Origin: Archilochus colubris
Taxonomy: Eukaryota; Chordata; Aves; Apodiformes; Trochilidae
Length of the DNA stretch: 64,000 bases
Direction: 5' to 3'
Assembly (NCBI GenBank): GCA_023079485.1
Contig: CM041092.1
Coordinates: forward strand, 1-64,000
The position numbers and the translations under genes were made by a program. Numbering within the stretch: position 1 is the stretch's first letter; each line of letters starts with the position of its first letter. Below are positions 44,036 through 58,200 of the stretch, piece by piece. Below the pieces are notes generated by a model, which ran no database searches, was not told the DNA's origin, and was given only the letters and a program-made list of their open reading frames with translations.

Positions 44036-45110
44036 AGCGCCGAAAAAAAGGGAAAAGAGGAAAAAAGGAAGGGGAAAACAAGAATAATCCCAAAATAAAA
44101 GCGCCCCGCAGCGTCCCCGTCACCCCCTGGATCCCGCAGGACCCATTTAACCCTCCCCCAGCAGTCACCGGCGCCACCCAAGTGCAGCTCCAGCCCCCCC
44201 ACGCCCCTCTCCCAGTCGCTGCCCGAGTCAGGCGTCTCCCCTCAAAACTGAACGTCTGCAAAAAATAAAGCAAGCACCTCCGGAACCGGGTTCACGGCTC
44301 GTCTTTATTGGAGTCCAGCAGCTGACAGGTACCCACCCTACTACACAGATGACCTTCACCTTTCCCTCCCCTCTCCTCAGCGCCAGGATCTTGCCCCGTC
44401 TCCAATACCACCCACCTCAAACCCCACACCCCCCACCCCCGTCCCCCCAGAAAAAAAAACCACCCCTCAGGCTAAAGACCCCAGCATCACTGCGAGAAGA
44501 CTCAGATACAGTCCTAAAAGTCAGTCCCCTCCGTGGCCAACACACAGCCACCCGCCCCCCAAATCTAGCCTCCTCCCCAGTTTCTTCTCCCCTTCTCACA
44601 ATTCTTTACCTGTCTGGCTCATACCTTTTCACCAAGGTACCAGAACCGGGCATGTGGGAAAGAGACGTACATCAATTGGCATCACTGGCACAGATGACAA
44701 AATAAAGCTTTTCTAGGCAGCACCTGATGCAGCACAAATCAGCCGCAGCCAGAGCAGAGGCTGTGGCTGAGGGTTTTGGGGGAAAAGATACTACAGTTTC
44801 TTTCCTGCGCCCGTGCCGTACGGCTGGATTCTTCTTTACAGTCTCGAGCAAACCTCCTCCTTCAGCAGAAGATGATCTCTGTTTTTTAAATAGCGTCCTG
44901 GTTTGGGACAGGAGAAAAAGGTAAGTTTCTGTCTTGTACTGCTGCTTTCAGCTAAGACTCTTTTAAGTAGCTGGACTTGCTGAAATTAACAGCAAGTTTC
45001 CCAGGCAGTGCCTGCTTCTAGGACTGGCAACACTCGATGTTTAGAGTTACAGCTAGAGGTTTTTCCCTCCATCTAAGTGCACCGAGCTGGCAGGCTCCTA
45101 AGAGATGAAG
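44036..45110. other. Intergenic, no gene recognised
   Basis: Mixed unique sequence with a C-rich run near 44,425-44,460. A minus-strand AATAAA occurs near 44,301-44,308 and could end a leftward transcript such as the candidate gene starting at 45,880. Confidence 0.35.
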
Positions 45111-45183
45111 CACTTACCTTCAGTTGACCCATCTGAGCTGCAGGCCTCCTGCAGAACCCAAAGCCTCATTTTTAAGTACTCAC

Positions 45184-45880
45184 CCTGCGTGCCTGGAGTC
45201 GCAGTTTTCCAAAGAAGTGGGGGCCTTTGCGCAGAGAAGGCAGCAGAGGTGCTGGGCTTTGCAAACAGGTAGCGGGGCTGAGATTCTCGGGGTTTCCAGC
45301 GTTTCCACTCCTCATAGAAGCCCCTGGGAACTGGGCCTCCAGACCAGCATGGGTGAGCCTGGCAAACCTGCCGCTGAGAGCATGGGAAGGTTGGCAAGGC
45401 TGAGGAACAAAGATAAATAACTCACCAGGTGCTGCTACTCGCTACTCGCCCTTTTTGAATACCATGGTATTTATTGAGATGATTCCCTAGCACTGCACTC
45501 CCAGGCAGCAGATATACATCTATGTGCAGCTCTTGCAAGTGCAGAATTACAGAACCTCCTCCCACCCCTCCAAGCTCCGCGCAGCAAGTTCCTCGCCCTG
45601 GAGGAACCAGCGAGCAGGAGCCGGCGATAGGACGGGGCTGCTCCCCTCCAACCCCCAAACTCCCTGCCGGCCCCGGGACAGCGCTCGGTACCGGAGCGGA
45701 AAGGCCCCACTCACCGTACCCGCCGCTTCCGCCCTCCTCCTCGCCCCGGAAGTGGGAGCCGCGGCGGAGCGACCCCAGCCCGCCGGCCGGGCTGCAGTTC
45801 CGCGCTCCGCCCGGCGGCTCCGCTAAGGAAGGCAGGGGCAGCTCTGAACCGGGCGACACTGAACCGCGCGGCACCTCCAT
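45184..45880 (-). CDS. Candidate unrecognised gene, first two exons
   Basis: Minus-strand ATG at 45,880 follows a TTCCGG motif in a CpG island. Exon A (45,715-45,880, 55 codons plus one base) begins MEVPRGSVSPGSELPLP, includes NCSPAGG, and ends at a consensus GTGAGT donor. A second exon, 45,184-45,330, has a CAG acceptor, matching phase and a GTGAGT donor, and encodes GFYEEWKRWKPRESQPRY and FAKPSTSAAF. A third possible exon (about 45,120-45,154, GTAAGT donor) would introduce a stop soon after joining. Exon A has paralogues at 36,107 and 40,011. No known family was recognised; it may be non-coding. Confidence 0.35.
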
Positions 45881-46080
45881 GACTCCGGAAGCACCGCTGC
45901 GTCACGTCGCGCGGTTACCCGACTTCCCCGTATCCCGGATGGGTGACTTCATCTGGCGCTGCTGCGCATGCGCAAACCTGGAATGCCAGCACTGCAGCGC
46001 CGAGCTGCAATGTCAACGTTTTGCCACCAGGCGGCGCAGGGTGAATGGAGCACGCAGCTGTCCGGGAGAGACGGGAGATG
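45560..46080. promoter_or_regulatory. CpG island copy 3 (diverged) with NRF1 site
   Basis: GGAGCGACCCCAGCCCGCCGG and the following bases align with the 35.9-kb and 39.8-kb islands, so this is an older paralogue. An NRF1-type palindrome TGCGCATGCGC lies at 45,963-45,973, about 85 bases upstream of the minus-strand ATG. Confidence 0.65.
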
Positions 46081-47060
46081 GAACGTGGGAGAGTGGTGGT
46101 CAGGGGCAGGAAATGACTCTAATACTGTCGAGATACACACATATTAACTTCACTTCTTATACATCTCCAATCTCCGGTTCACTTCTCAACTTCTCCGCCC
46201 TTCTCCTTTTTGTATCCACGCAGATAGCGGTGCAGCGCTGCTTTTCATTATTTTTATTTATAACCGCCATAAGTGCTGCTGGCATCTGGGGGAAAATCGT
46301 AGCTCACTGTATGCCCATGCGCACTGGCACGCCCTGTTACTCCGGATTTAGTACACGAGCGTTACAGCCTTATGGATCCAGGAGCCACGGAGTGGAAACG
46401 GACGCGCATCTCCGCGGCCGCCCAGCGCTGTTTCGCCGGTGTGGCTTCGCCTGGCGATTCGATTTTTCGCCACCGGATAGCGTACGGAGCCCCGCTAAAA
46501 AAAGTAAATAGGAAAATAAAATTAAAGCTCGCGCGCGGCCGCATCCTTTTTTGTTTTTTTTCTCTAAGCATCAGACTCAGGGCGCTGCGCTGCAGTTGAC
46601 CAGCCGCTCATCTATCACGCGCAGCAACAGCTCAGAGCGCACAGAAAGCACCGGCGAGGCGAGGGCAACGGGCTGGGGCAAAGGGACAAGTCCGAGGAGC
46701 TCGGGGCAAAGACACAAACGCTGCCAAGGTGGAACCACGGGCGGAGAAGCTGCAGCAGGGCTGGAGGACTGACATGCTATAGGGAAAGCGTTCGGAAGAA
46801 TGACGGGGACATTTCCATCTTCCCCCTTCGCACTTATCACTGCGCATGCGCTCCCAGCCCAGGCGCAGCGGTAAGCGTCGAGTTGTCCGGTCTGTGGCGA
46901 ACACAGGAGCTCCGATCTTCTCTGGGTGCTGTCAGCATCACAGTTTTTAATTTGGCCCAGGACGAGATGATGCAGCACTCAACACTGCAGCTTATTCCCC
47001 TCAGCGCGCTGCCCCGCAGTCCTGGAGCTTCCCTCCCTAGGGGTATCTGCGCTTAGCCCT
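46081..47060. promoter_or_regulatory. CpG-rich region with second NRF1 site
   Basis: Moderately CpG-rich with TGCGCATGCGC at 46,841-46,851 and GCGCGCGGCCGC near 46,530. No coding exon recognised. Confidence 0.4.
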
Positions 47061-48119
47061 GCGCATCAAGTACAGCGAAAACAGCGGGAACCGGGAACCC
47101 CCCCCAGCCCGGGACAGAACGTGATGCAGGCACAGGACAGCAGCACCAGCAGACACGACAAACACACGCTTGCACGGACACTTCTGTGAACACACAAATG
47201 CTCTGTGCTGACACAATCACTCTTGTGTGGACCCACCAGGGCTTGCACAGATGGGTATCTCACAGCACAGGTACAGACTACGACAACTCCTGCCTGCTGC
47301 CAGCCTCGGCCATACTGTATCGGGAGTGTCTGGAGTGCCCAGGGCAGGCAGCTGAGACCGGCAGCATTCTCCTCTCTAGTCAACTCAGACCTGCTGCTGC
47401 TCACTCATTCTGTCACTCCTTCATTCACACTGGAGCTTACCAAGGCAGAAAGGACAACCAAGTGAAAATTCACTTGCACTGAATTTGTACACAAAATGCA
47501 ATTACAGGAAAAAAAAAATCAAGTCAGCCTTTGATTAGGCTATCAGAGCTCACACTTACAACTAAATGTATTGATTGCACAAGAAATACTGTCTGCTTCT
47601 TCCGTATGTTTTATTAGGATATGCCAACTAACTCTGAAAGGATTAAACACAACTTTTATTATAAATCTGAATTAACTTTCTTCAGAAATGAGTTGTAATC
47701 ATTTTCACATAGGCCTTAACCTTCACTTTTTAAATAAATGTTGCAGAGCTGCATCTCAACTAATTGCTGCACTGATACTTATGTGTGTTGGTACCAAATA
47801 TCCAATGCCTAAGGTTACCGGAAATTTGCTATTTCCTTAGCATTCCTTTTTTGTTGTTTTGTTTTTGTTTGGTGGTTTTTTGTTTGGTTGGTTTTTTGAG
47901 TCTTGCTGACAACAGGCTACCCCATGTAACACTAGTGAACTCTCAATCATGTGAGTGTGTTTCAGTTAAGGCATTCCCTCTCTTCCACAGGTTAGTTTTA
48001 CATCCTGTAACAATAAACTAAAGTATTTCAACATACTGCACTCATTGCAGATACATTATTACTGTTGTAATTTAAAAAGCTAACAAATATTTATAGCAAA
48101 TATAATTTCATTACATGTA
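47061..48119. other. Intergenic region downstream of MARCHF7
   Basis: No gene recognised. A T/G-rich run (TTTTGTTTGGTGG-like) lies at 47,848-47,900. Confidence 0.4.
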
Positions 48120-49200
48120 TCACAATTTATTGTACCACCATTCATATAAAGCACTTAAATCCAAAATGGTCAGAAATACTCTTAAATATCTGCATAAGAA
48201 TTTACAAAGATTAGTCAAGATATGCCACAGACTACAGCTCTCTAAGTTTTCAAGTGTTAAGTTCTGGTAGATATCCATGTCTAAATAAAATGGACAATAC
48301 CAGTGGAGATGCATACCTCTATTGTCTTTATTTATAAAGAAGTGACAACACTAGAAAACACATTGATAACCAGTGCTTTGAACAGTGAAGGAGTGATCTA
48401 AAAAAGTCTGATTAAACGGAACAACCTTAGATCTTTATCAAGTTGTGTGTCTGCCAGGAATGCTGAAATGCAACTTTATACCTGCAATATTCCACATAAT
48501 AATATCAAATATAATCTCCAATTTCCAAATTGGTACATAAAAAAAGCCACCACTAACTCTAGATATTAGAAGACCACTGCAAGTTCTTATTGCTTTTTGA
48601 GTAAAATAATAATCTTCAAATAAATGAAAACCCAAATAACCTCTACAGTATCTTGCTCAACCCCCTGTTCATTTACTAACACTGGAAGCAATCAGTTCTT
48701 GTACGATGTGGCAACCGAGGCATTTAAAAACCCCCAAACAAAACCTATTTAATACATGGACATCCCCACCCTCCCTTCCCACCCTCACCCTGAAACCCAC
48801 TTTAACCATTTAGTGCCAGTAGAAGAGCAAAACTCAAAAGACAAAATCAGAAATCTGACTACAGTAAGAAGGAAATATAAAGGAAAATATAGCTTCCTTG
48901 AATGTTCAAAATCTGGCATCTTCCAAAACAAAGCACATCATCCTCATCATTTTAAAAAGGGAAGTTGCTTTATGCATATCAAATCCTCTCACATGCTGAG
49001 TAGTTCTCAAATTCACAGAGTTCCACTGTGCAGCAGCTGATTTTGAATTCAACAATGCTTTAAAAATTACAGTAATATTCAATGCGCTTTTACTGAGGGG
49101 AAAAAAGGGAAAAAAAAGCATGTTGATGACTTCCTTGCCAGATCAGCATTTCTGCAGCAATTCCATTTGCTTCTTGCAGCATGAAAGTTCTTCAGCAGCA
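48120..49200 (-). other. MARCHF7: MARCHF7 3' untranslated region
   Basis: AT-rich sequence after the stop codon, containing the two candidate poly(A) signals. The length is inferred. Confidence 0.5.
48126..48131 (-). terminator. Candidate MARCHF7 distal poly(A) signal
   Basis: Minus-strand AATAAA about 1.07 kb downstream of the MARCHF7 stop. Another AATAAA at 48,327-48,332 is a proximal alternative. Confidence 0.45.
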
Positions 49201-49226
49201 TCAGTCTTCAGAATCATCCTCAGAAG
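49201..49226 (-). CDS. MARCHF7: MARCHF7 terminal coding exon, SEDDSED stop
   Basis: CAG acceptor, then (T)SEDDSED and TGA at 49,201-49,203. Mammalian MARCHF7 continues roughly 11 residues further after this acidic block, so the bird protein ends earlier. Confidence 0.85.
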
Positions 49227-52200
49227 CTGCTGGAACAACACAGTATAATCATAAACCTTGACAAGGGACTGTAAAATTAAAGCACTTCACAATGAGTAGT
49301 GGAAATTAAGCTAATTTTATACTGAAGAGCAGACTCTAATACCCGCCCAAACCTCATGTAGTTACATAGCTTAATTCTGAAACGCATCTTGTGTCTGAAA
49401 AGTAAATTCTTTTCAAGCTGAAACTCCAGTGTCCTCCTGCTGTTCTTCCTCAAAATAAAAGGAAGAAAAATTAATTATGCCAGAGATTCAACTTTCATGT
49501 AGTTTTTACAGTGGATAGTTCCAGCAGTAGTCAGAGGAGAATATATTCAATCCATGACAGCAGCACCCAACAAAAGGGAAACTACTCAAAAAGTTAACCA
49601 TTTGGATACTAAAGTATCTGGAAAGGTTCTGCAGTCTAAACAAACAGAAAGACCAAAGAAAAAACAATGCATTTTGCTCAATGCATTTAAGTCAGGCCTA
49701 ATTGAAATCAGCTCCTCTATCAACCTCCACTCTTTCAGAATATACAAAATGAATATAAACCACACATATTTATAGGTTTTTGTGTTGCAAGGTAAATTCA
49801 AAGACAAACTTGCACTCATCAACTATGATTTAACAAGTCAATACACACACCAGCAATATGTTTGTAAAGCATTATCTTGACTAAGAAATTTTTTCCGTGC
49901 CCTCGAGCAAACTCTGCAGTCCAAGAAGTCATTGCACTTGAGTAATTTGTTCCACCTCTGAACACAGAGAGGTCTGTTTCCTCACTTCTGCAGTTCTTAG
50001 AAATGCAACTACAGTAGCATCAACAATAGACTTAGAATTCAGCATCCCTCATCTGCATGTTAGATAAAGCATGAATTAAATGCACATCAAATTACTGTGT
50101 ACAATAGCACTCATGAAGTTTCTTTTTTGTTTTAAACAGGATGCATGGAACTTCAGAAGAAATCCTGACTCCAGTCCACCACTGCGTGCTCTAAATGCAG
50201 AAATAATCATCTGCTCCTTGAACTAGAACTTACAGACACAGACACACACACACACCATTCCTTATTGTGGTCCAAATGCATACATTCTATACAGTGAAAA
50301 TTCTTATACAAACTTTGAATGTTAACAGAGATTCACAGGCACGCTAGGGAAAAAAGGTACATCCATTACCCTTTTATGACCTATTCATTATATCCAGAAA
50401 CAATACTTAGATTCAGCATACATTTACCAGAAGTTAGCATATAGTTTTTAATTTAAGCACAATAAAGAAGCCATTAGGTGAGAAGTAAGCTAGTTCTTTG
50501 CCAAAATTGACAACAGTTAAATTTCATTCTTGAAGTTCACAAGGAGTCTTGAAGTCTACACAAGGAGTGTAGACAACCATTCAATCAAAATACAGAAGAG
50601 GAAATGGCAAGAAAAGTACAGTCATTTAAGAGCAATGAAATTCAACTTCAAGCGTTTCTTTTCTACCAGGCCTCTCATCTAAAATGCTACCACCTCAAGG
50701 TCAGCACCAATAACCAAGCTGTAATTAATAAGGAATCTTATTATCACTTGTAGAAAATTTTTCCATGGTTCAAACAACTCTATGCCTGTTGGTAAATTCA
50801 TCATGGACAATTAAAAACAGCTCTCTCTCAGAATAATTCTACCGATAACGGAAAAAGCACTGCTGGATAAAGTCAAGTTTTCAGCAATTAGGTTTGGTAT
50901 TATGAATCTTGGCAAGGAGGATTGTACTCATTTAACTTTTGAGTTGACCTAATGGGAGGGGAGGGGAAGAGGGGAAGCACCTACTTTCAATATCTTCCAT
51001 ATGTGCCTGAAGAGTTCTTGCAAGGTTAATAAACTAGAAACAAGGCAGAAAGAAAGTAGTTTAAAAGTTGCAAAGTTATCTGCAGAAATTTGCAACAAGT
51101 TAGCAAAGTTTTCTTCACTTTTTATATCCCAAAGCTTCATCCCAGAAGTTGTTTATCCTAACCCATTTCCCCAACTTAAAAAAATCAATTAAAATTTAAT
51201 TTAAATCCCCACACATTAGACTTCAAACGGTTATTTGAGCTTTCACTCTATGTCAAACGTTTCTAATAGCAGTTAGTAGAATCATTTTCATGTTCTACAG
51301 TCTGTAAAACATCAATTTTGAAAGTAGCACACATAATCAAGTGCCAGTTTTCATTAAACTGTTCCTACATAATAATAAAAACATCGGTAAGGACTGCATT
51401 AGCTGGATACACTTCACTATTAATGTGGCAAAGCAGAGCCCTCTGACTGAGGTTAATGAAAAATGCATAAATACACTTAGAGAGTTTAACTGTAAATAAA
51501 AAGTTGAAGAGCAGGATTACAGTTGGACAATAGTGGTTATGTTAGAAGTATAGGCTATCAAAAACCAAAGCCACAATCCCCAAGAATACAAATTCCTTAG
51601 GCAACTTGCAAAGTCTCAGCCAATTGTTTTTTTCCTGTCAGTCAGCATCTACACCACTGTTTCAGTAACAGTCCAGATGCTGAGACACAGCAAATATAAA
51701 GAAATAAGAATATAATGCTACAGTTTCCATAGCTCAGCTGTATACACCGATGCTCTGGCTGGTTTAAAGTGCAGCATCACACAGTGCACTTCAATGCTGC
51801 CTCTGAAGAAAAGTCTGTAAAAATGTCTTATTTCTGCAATGCCTGTAAATATTTTTTATGTATCTACAATTTTAGCAGCGAAAACTGGACATTTTGTTTG
51901 TGGATCATAGACTACAAGCTTGACATTCTGTGTACAGAGAAGAGAATATCACTGAGAATATCACAGAGAATATCAATACAGAGAAGAGAATCACTGCTCT
52001 AATATAGTAAGAGACTAGACCACAGTCATGCCTCTACCCCAAAGGCCTAGTACTGGCTAGCTAACATTCCAGTAAGCACTGAACAAGCTTGATATTCTCA
52101 ATTCTTTATATGTAATTAAAAAAACCCACATCTTTTCAGAAGTTTAGTTTTCATAGAGCACCGATTCACCCTCTAGTGTCAAATCAACCATACACCATTT

Positions 52201-55200
52201 CTGAATGAATCACTATGCAGGAGTAACTCTGTGTGATCTCTTATTGGTATAATGTCTGCTTACTTCATTTCTAAGCCACACTACTTAAATTACAAGAATC
52301 CAGTCAAATACAACTAACAAGAGCTTTGACTAATGCCAGAAAACCAAACTAGTAGTAGCTAGTCAGTTTCAGGATGCAATATACAAAGTATGTATTAGCG
52401 TGAGAAACAGCAGACAAACACTGCAAGGTCTAGACTGCAATGTAGACAGGCATCATGAGAAAAATTCATCAAGTGAAACAGTCCAACATTCCTAACTGCA
52501 TGTTTTGTAAAACAGGATGCTCACCTTCCCATTTTGCATAAATTCACAAGAACACACATGCGAAACAATGAATTACCAACAACTCTGATAAAAATGATTT
52601 CGCAACGCAGTAACTGCAATAAAGCAACACCCTGAGTTTCACACTGAACAGGGTGTTACTGCATTGCCAAACCCATGCCATTTTAGACCTAAACTTGTTA
52701 AATAAGCATGCTTCTTGCCTATGTAGCACCTAGGTCACTGAAGTTAAGAGTCTAGTTTCAAATAGTCTGTACAAGCAATTTGTGCCAAAAAACAACTGTA
52801 TACTTACTCTGACACGTGTGCTGGCCTCACTTGCAGTTCCCAACATATCAGAAAAGCGCTGCTCACATAAGTGTAACAACACTACAAGGTAGAGACCAGA
52901 GCTGATAAATTCATAGTCTGCCTTATAAGAGATCAAAAGAAACATTCAGAAGGTCAGTGATAGGTCTGCATATACAACGCAAGAAGTAGAAAAAGAATTA
53001 AATTTTACTAAAATCATTCTGTGTAACACTAAAAAAATTTTAAGTACTGAAAAACTATTCATACTTCCAGATCTTCCCACCCACCCCAGATCTAACATGT
53101 TATCCTTGAAGAAAAATAGAAAAAGTTCTACAAAAAAAACCAAATGTCAGTCACCATGATTAGTTCACAGGAAGGAATCTGAAAAATGAAGTCTTACACC
53201 GCTCTGGGAAATAAGAATAAAAAACTGTGCCAGTTTCTTTTCAGTGGTCTCAATGCTTTATAGATAATAAAACAAAGGGAAATACTTTAACAACTTTTTA
53301 CAATGTTTTAAGTATGTTGAGGAATTATTTTCCTTTTTAAGATAAAGTTTCCAAATGCTACTGAGCTTAGAGTCAATTTAAGAAAAAGTTTCAAAGCTCT
53401 TACTTGCACCAAAGTACAGAAACAGTAACCAACAATCAGTAGTGCTAAAATACAAGATGATGGCACTCTCAAGACTTTTCAGGGTCTAGCAGAACTGACA
53501 GGAACTAAAGCACTAGAATAAAAGCTTACTCTAAACAATAATAATGTTTGTTTGGCCCCAAACATCAATAATGTTGATGTTTGGCCCCAAAGCTGGTGTC
53601 ACTGTGCATGTTCTTTCAGCTTCTGAGGTAGGCAAATTTTATGAGTCTTTCTATAATCACAGGATACAACCCACAGAATAAGGAAAATCCTATGAATCAA
53701 ATTCATTAAAATAACACCAGCTTTTTGTTACACAATCCAGTAGTTTTAAGATAATGTACTTTATACAACACAAGTAATGCTAATGGGCCTTCAATTACTT
53801 TTATATTAGGAAAGGACTTAGAGGAGCAGAAGAGGAAGCTGCTAGAGAGGTTAATTTCTAGCCACCCCAATTAAAAGAAGTTTTTAATGGTACGTTTAAA
53901 ATAACTGGTCAACTATGTTAAAAACAGCCAGAAGCAAAGACAAAGCATGACTTAATGAGAAATTGAATCTAGTCATACTAAGCACCCACAACACCTATGT
54001 GGCAAGACACTGGACTGCAAAGTTGGATAACAGATCTGCAACCGAGGACAAGATATATTACACTTACTGAAAGCTCAGCAATAGGAAGCACAGCAGAAAG
54101 AGAATCTGTCTGAATACTGAGGAGAAAAATCTGTTCCATGCTGACATCACTTTATGTGCACAACAGTTCTTCTGAAAAGATGCATTTTCCTTCTCTAAAG
54201 GAGAACACCCTCCTAGCACTAAACCAACACTTACCAAATTAGCCAAAAATACTAACTTGTTCATTTGCATGTGCCCTATACAGTTCATGAATGTCAAAGT
54301 CTTCCAGATTCAGATTCAACTTCTCTTTGCACAGTTCACAAGTTGTTACTGCTTCCAAGGAAGAACCTGGTGGAGAGGGGCAGAGGGAAAGTCAGTGTCA
54401 GGCTGCAACAACATGTACCTAGGATGTAACTACACAAGCATTAAGAACTGTAATTCTTAACTTTATTTTTGCGGAGCAAGGTTAGAAGAAACAAAAGCTC
54501 CTAATGCTAATGTAGTGACTATCTGCTACTGTCAGATTTAAATGCTTCAGAATATTTCTTCCCTATCCATCTACAGGTATTTTGCCTCACAGTCATTCTG
54601 AACACCATATACCTCTTATGCAAAGTCTGGCATAAAATAATTGCATGGGCTGTTTAAATTTTACAGTGCACTCCAAGTATACACAAAACTAACTATAGAA
54701 TCAGATAATCGTATAATAAATACACTGGAATAGCTTTGTTATCATAATAGTAATATTTTGTCTTAAACATTTAAAAGAAGCTGCTTCATAAGAAACAAGA
54801 TGAACAAAGCAATTTTATGGTGGACTTATGTCTTGTATAGTTTAATACTTCAATTTATTTTTCCCACAGGCTGAGGCTTCTAGTACATCCCTATTCTGAT
54901 GTGGATCCTCTGATACTGAGTAAACGAAGTAAATAGATGCTATAATCTTCCTTTGGTAAAGAGTATTCCAATAACACCATGTCTTCTACAAAGCCACCTT
55001 TGAGACTTAAAAAATTCTACAGATAACTTAGAAATGGTTATCCCATTTGTCACAAAAACATTTGTACAGTGTGCAATTTCTGAAGTGTTTTAACTGCCCT
55101 GAACAGGAGCTAGTATCTTATGGTTTTACATATTTGTAAGTATAGTTACAATAGAAAAACATTTTTTATTTCCTACCACTCAAGAGTCTTAAAAACTAGA

Positions 55201-58200
55201 ACCAGATACACGAGGAAGGGCGGGGAACAAACTCACCTCAAGTGGCAGAGTAGCTCTCAAGTTACACTTCTGCAATGTTGTATTTTGTCTAGTACCTGAG
55301 TAGACAATTCCAAAAATCTAATTCTCTGAATGACAAGTACACTTCTTGGAGCTACTCACATGAAAAGCTGCAGAGATATACAAACAGCCTAGAAGTGCAA
55401 CACTGTCGTTTGTCCCCAGACTCTCGTTTTTCAAATAAATAACATCAGGAAGAGTAATCCTTCTGATCAGCCTACCAATGTAACCCGAAGTCTCCCTCAA
55501 TCTCAAATCTGCTTTACCTGAATTAATCTTGGACTGCAACCATTTTTTCATGCACTCCTGGTGAACATACTGCAGACTTCCAGTGCATTTGCACGGCTCT
55601 ATTAAAAGGTTGTCTGAACTTGCAGAGGACATCTGACAGATTCTGCATAAGTCACCCTCTTCATCTTCGGAATCTTCTAAAAGCAGGCTGAATAAGAAGG
55701 AATATCAGCAAAAGCTGTGACACACTTCATGTAAGAGTTTTTATAAAGACAATTCCATTCATCAAATTGTTCTCAATCCTATGAGGATTCAAACATATTT
55801 CTCTGAAGATAAAAGTGAGAATACAGATGATGGAGAACTGACTTGCCACCTTCTCTGAAGGAAAGCCTCCTTTTAACATCACGGCTACAGAAAACCCCCA
55901 GGCCCCCTCATGTTATGTCTGGCACATTATCTCAAAAGAAAATACTAAATTACCTCTCTTTAATTTTTTGCAGTCTTTCTGGATCTCTTGAAGGTGGTAT
56001 TCTAGACTTGCCACTTTCTTGTCCATCAGATTGACTCCAGCCAGAGGGAATAATATCTACAGTTATCATAAGATTGTCAGACATACTGCTTCCTAATGTT
56101 GGAGGCACTGCAAAGCGAAAGAGAGAACCAGGCAGAATTCCAGAACTTCTCCTACTGTGGGCTGAATCTGATGGGGAGGCAGTAGCTGTAGGAATACCAG
56201 ATACTGCAGATGGTGATGGTCTGCTAACAGAAGCCCGACGAGGGCTATCTGATGCTTCAAGAGATGTCTCCTCACCTGACTCTCTTCTTCTGAAGACATG
56301 TTGTGATCTGGCAGTTGTATCAGAGGTAGAGATCCTAGCAGATTCATCTCTTCCTTCTCTTCTTCTTCTGGAAAATAGTGGTGTGCATCTGTTCCTCAAA
56401 GATGATGATAACCAGGATCCCGTGCTTCTACTTTCAGAGTCTGGTCTGTAATTTTCTCCATCTGATTCAGAGTTATGATTGTGTGAAACTCCTGATAAAC
56501 CCCATCTTCGTCTAAGAAAACTAAATCCCTGAGAAGCTTCAGATGTCTGAAGTCCTGGAACTGCTGGAGTCGCAGCTCCATTACCGCTCGACAGAGAAGC
56601 TTGAACTCTTGGGACCACTATTGACTCTTCAGAGCCTAATGTTCTTGTATGCAATGAGTCTTGGCTAGATCTTCGAGAGAAAAATGTAGAAGACATACTA
56701 GAGGCTAAGCGAGACAGCAGCTGTCTAGTTGTACGCCTCCCTTCACTGTCAGCTGCAGGCTCATTCAGTGACCTTTGAGAAGAAAAAACTCTTTCAGAAC
56801 TACTAGAGGAAGGAGTTTCATCCCTAATAAGAGAACATGATGACTGCACAGTCCTCTGGGGAGATTCCAATTCATTTCTCCTTTGTCTTGAAGGATAGCT
56901 GCATCTCGAAGAGCTCATGTTAGAGTCTCTGTTGAAAAAAGCTGGCTGATGGTCAGAAGGCAACTGGCGGTTCACAGATGCATTCAGCCTGAAAGTGCTT
57001 AATGAGTTCTCTTTTGGTCTTGCTCCCTCTGCATATGAAGAGGCAGGCCTGTCTTGAAGATCTGTTGCAAAAAAGCAGAGGAAAATACTATGACAAAATA
57101 TGCTCTAATTATTACATTTCAGATGGATAACTCTTATGTGTACATGCAGAAGTTCAGGACTTTGTCACCCTTACTTAAAATCGTTTCAAATTTGGTACAG
57201 ACATAGATTGGCAGAGAAATAGATTCTGGAGCAATATTAAGTTTAAATATTGCTAACAGAACTCTGAAGTTACACTGAAACCTAGACTGGTTTCAGTCTA
57301 GTTTATCCTTTTGGAGCCTGACACACCAAAATATTCAGATTATCAAGGTATCACTTGCTTCGTTACATGCAAATATGAAATTTTTGACCATGTGTAAGAA
57401 GTCACAGAACAACAGCATCTCAAGAAAAAAAAGCAAACTACATACAGTACTGTTCATAATTTAAAGGTCCATTCTGCCTGTAGGCAAAGACAGGTTAATC
57501 CAGATTTCAGCAATGTAGCAGACATCACAGCACCAAAACCAAATGCATGGATAAAGCTATATAATGGCTTAAGCTAAGACCTCAGAAGTAAAGACAATTT
57601 AAAGAAACACTAGTAACATCATCTGCTCTCCCAATTACTTTTATTACCTATAGTCAATTAGATCACTACATGTTTGTGTCCTCCCCTGCTTTTTAGGTGG
57701 ATGTTTGATCACTCAATGCTTCCCAGTGGTCTGCAGAACCCCAGAAGCAATTCTGCCCTTCTCCTCTGCTATGGTAAGACCCCACCTGGTGCACAGCATC
57801 CAGCTCTGGAGTCCTCAGTGCAAGACAGACAGGGACCTGTTAAGAGTAGGTCCAGAGAAAGGACGTGAAAATCATACAAGGGCTGGAACACCTCTTGTAT
57901 GAGGAAAGGCTGTTTAGAAAGGAGTAGATCCACAGACACCTCACAGTGGCCTTTCAAATGGTTAAGAGGGCTTATAAAAAAGATGGGGACAGGGACAGAC
58001 TTTAACAGGGCATGTAGCAATAGGGCAAATTTGAAACTAAAAGAGGGGAGATTCAGACACAGTATGAGGAAGAAGTTTTTCACAATGAGGGCACTGAAGC
58101 GCTAGAACAAGTTGCCTGGAGAAATGGTAGATGCCTCATCCCTGAACATTCCAGTCAGGTTGGACTGGGCTCTGAGCAACCTGATCTAGGTGCAGATTTC

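Larger units (their letters stand above)
49227..54256. other. MARCHF7 introns (3' group)
   Basis: Introns 49,227-50,984, 51,034-52,807 and 52,922-54,256 are AT-rich unique sequence. Small local repeats occur (a short CA run near 50,240; GAGAATATCAC-like units at 51,945-51,985; TGTTTGGCCCCAAA twice at 53,550-53,590). No embedded gene was recognised. Confidence 0.6.

Noticed and set aside
55318..55517. Continuation of the RING exon frame past KINSG
   Set aside because: The consensus GTAAAG donor at 55,517 and the conserved next exon (54,257-54,366) show that this is intron read-through.
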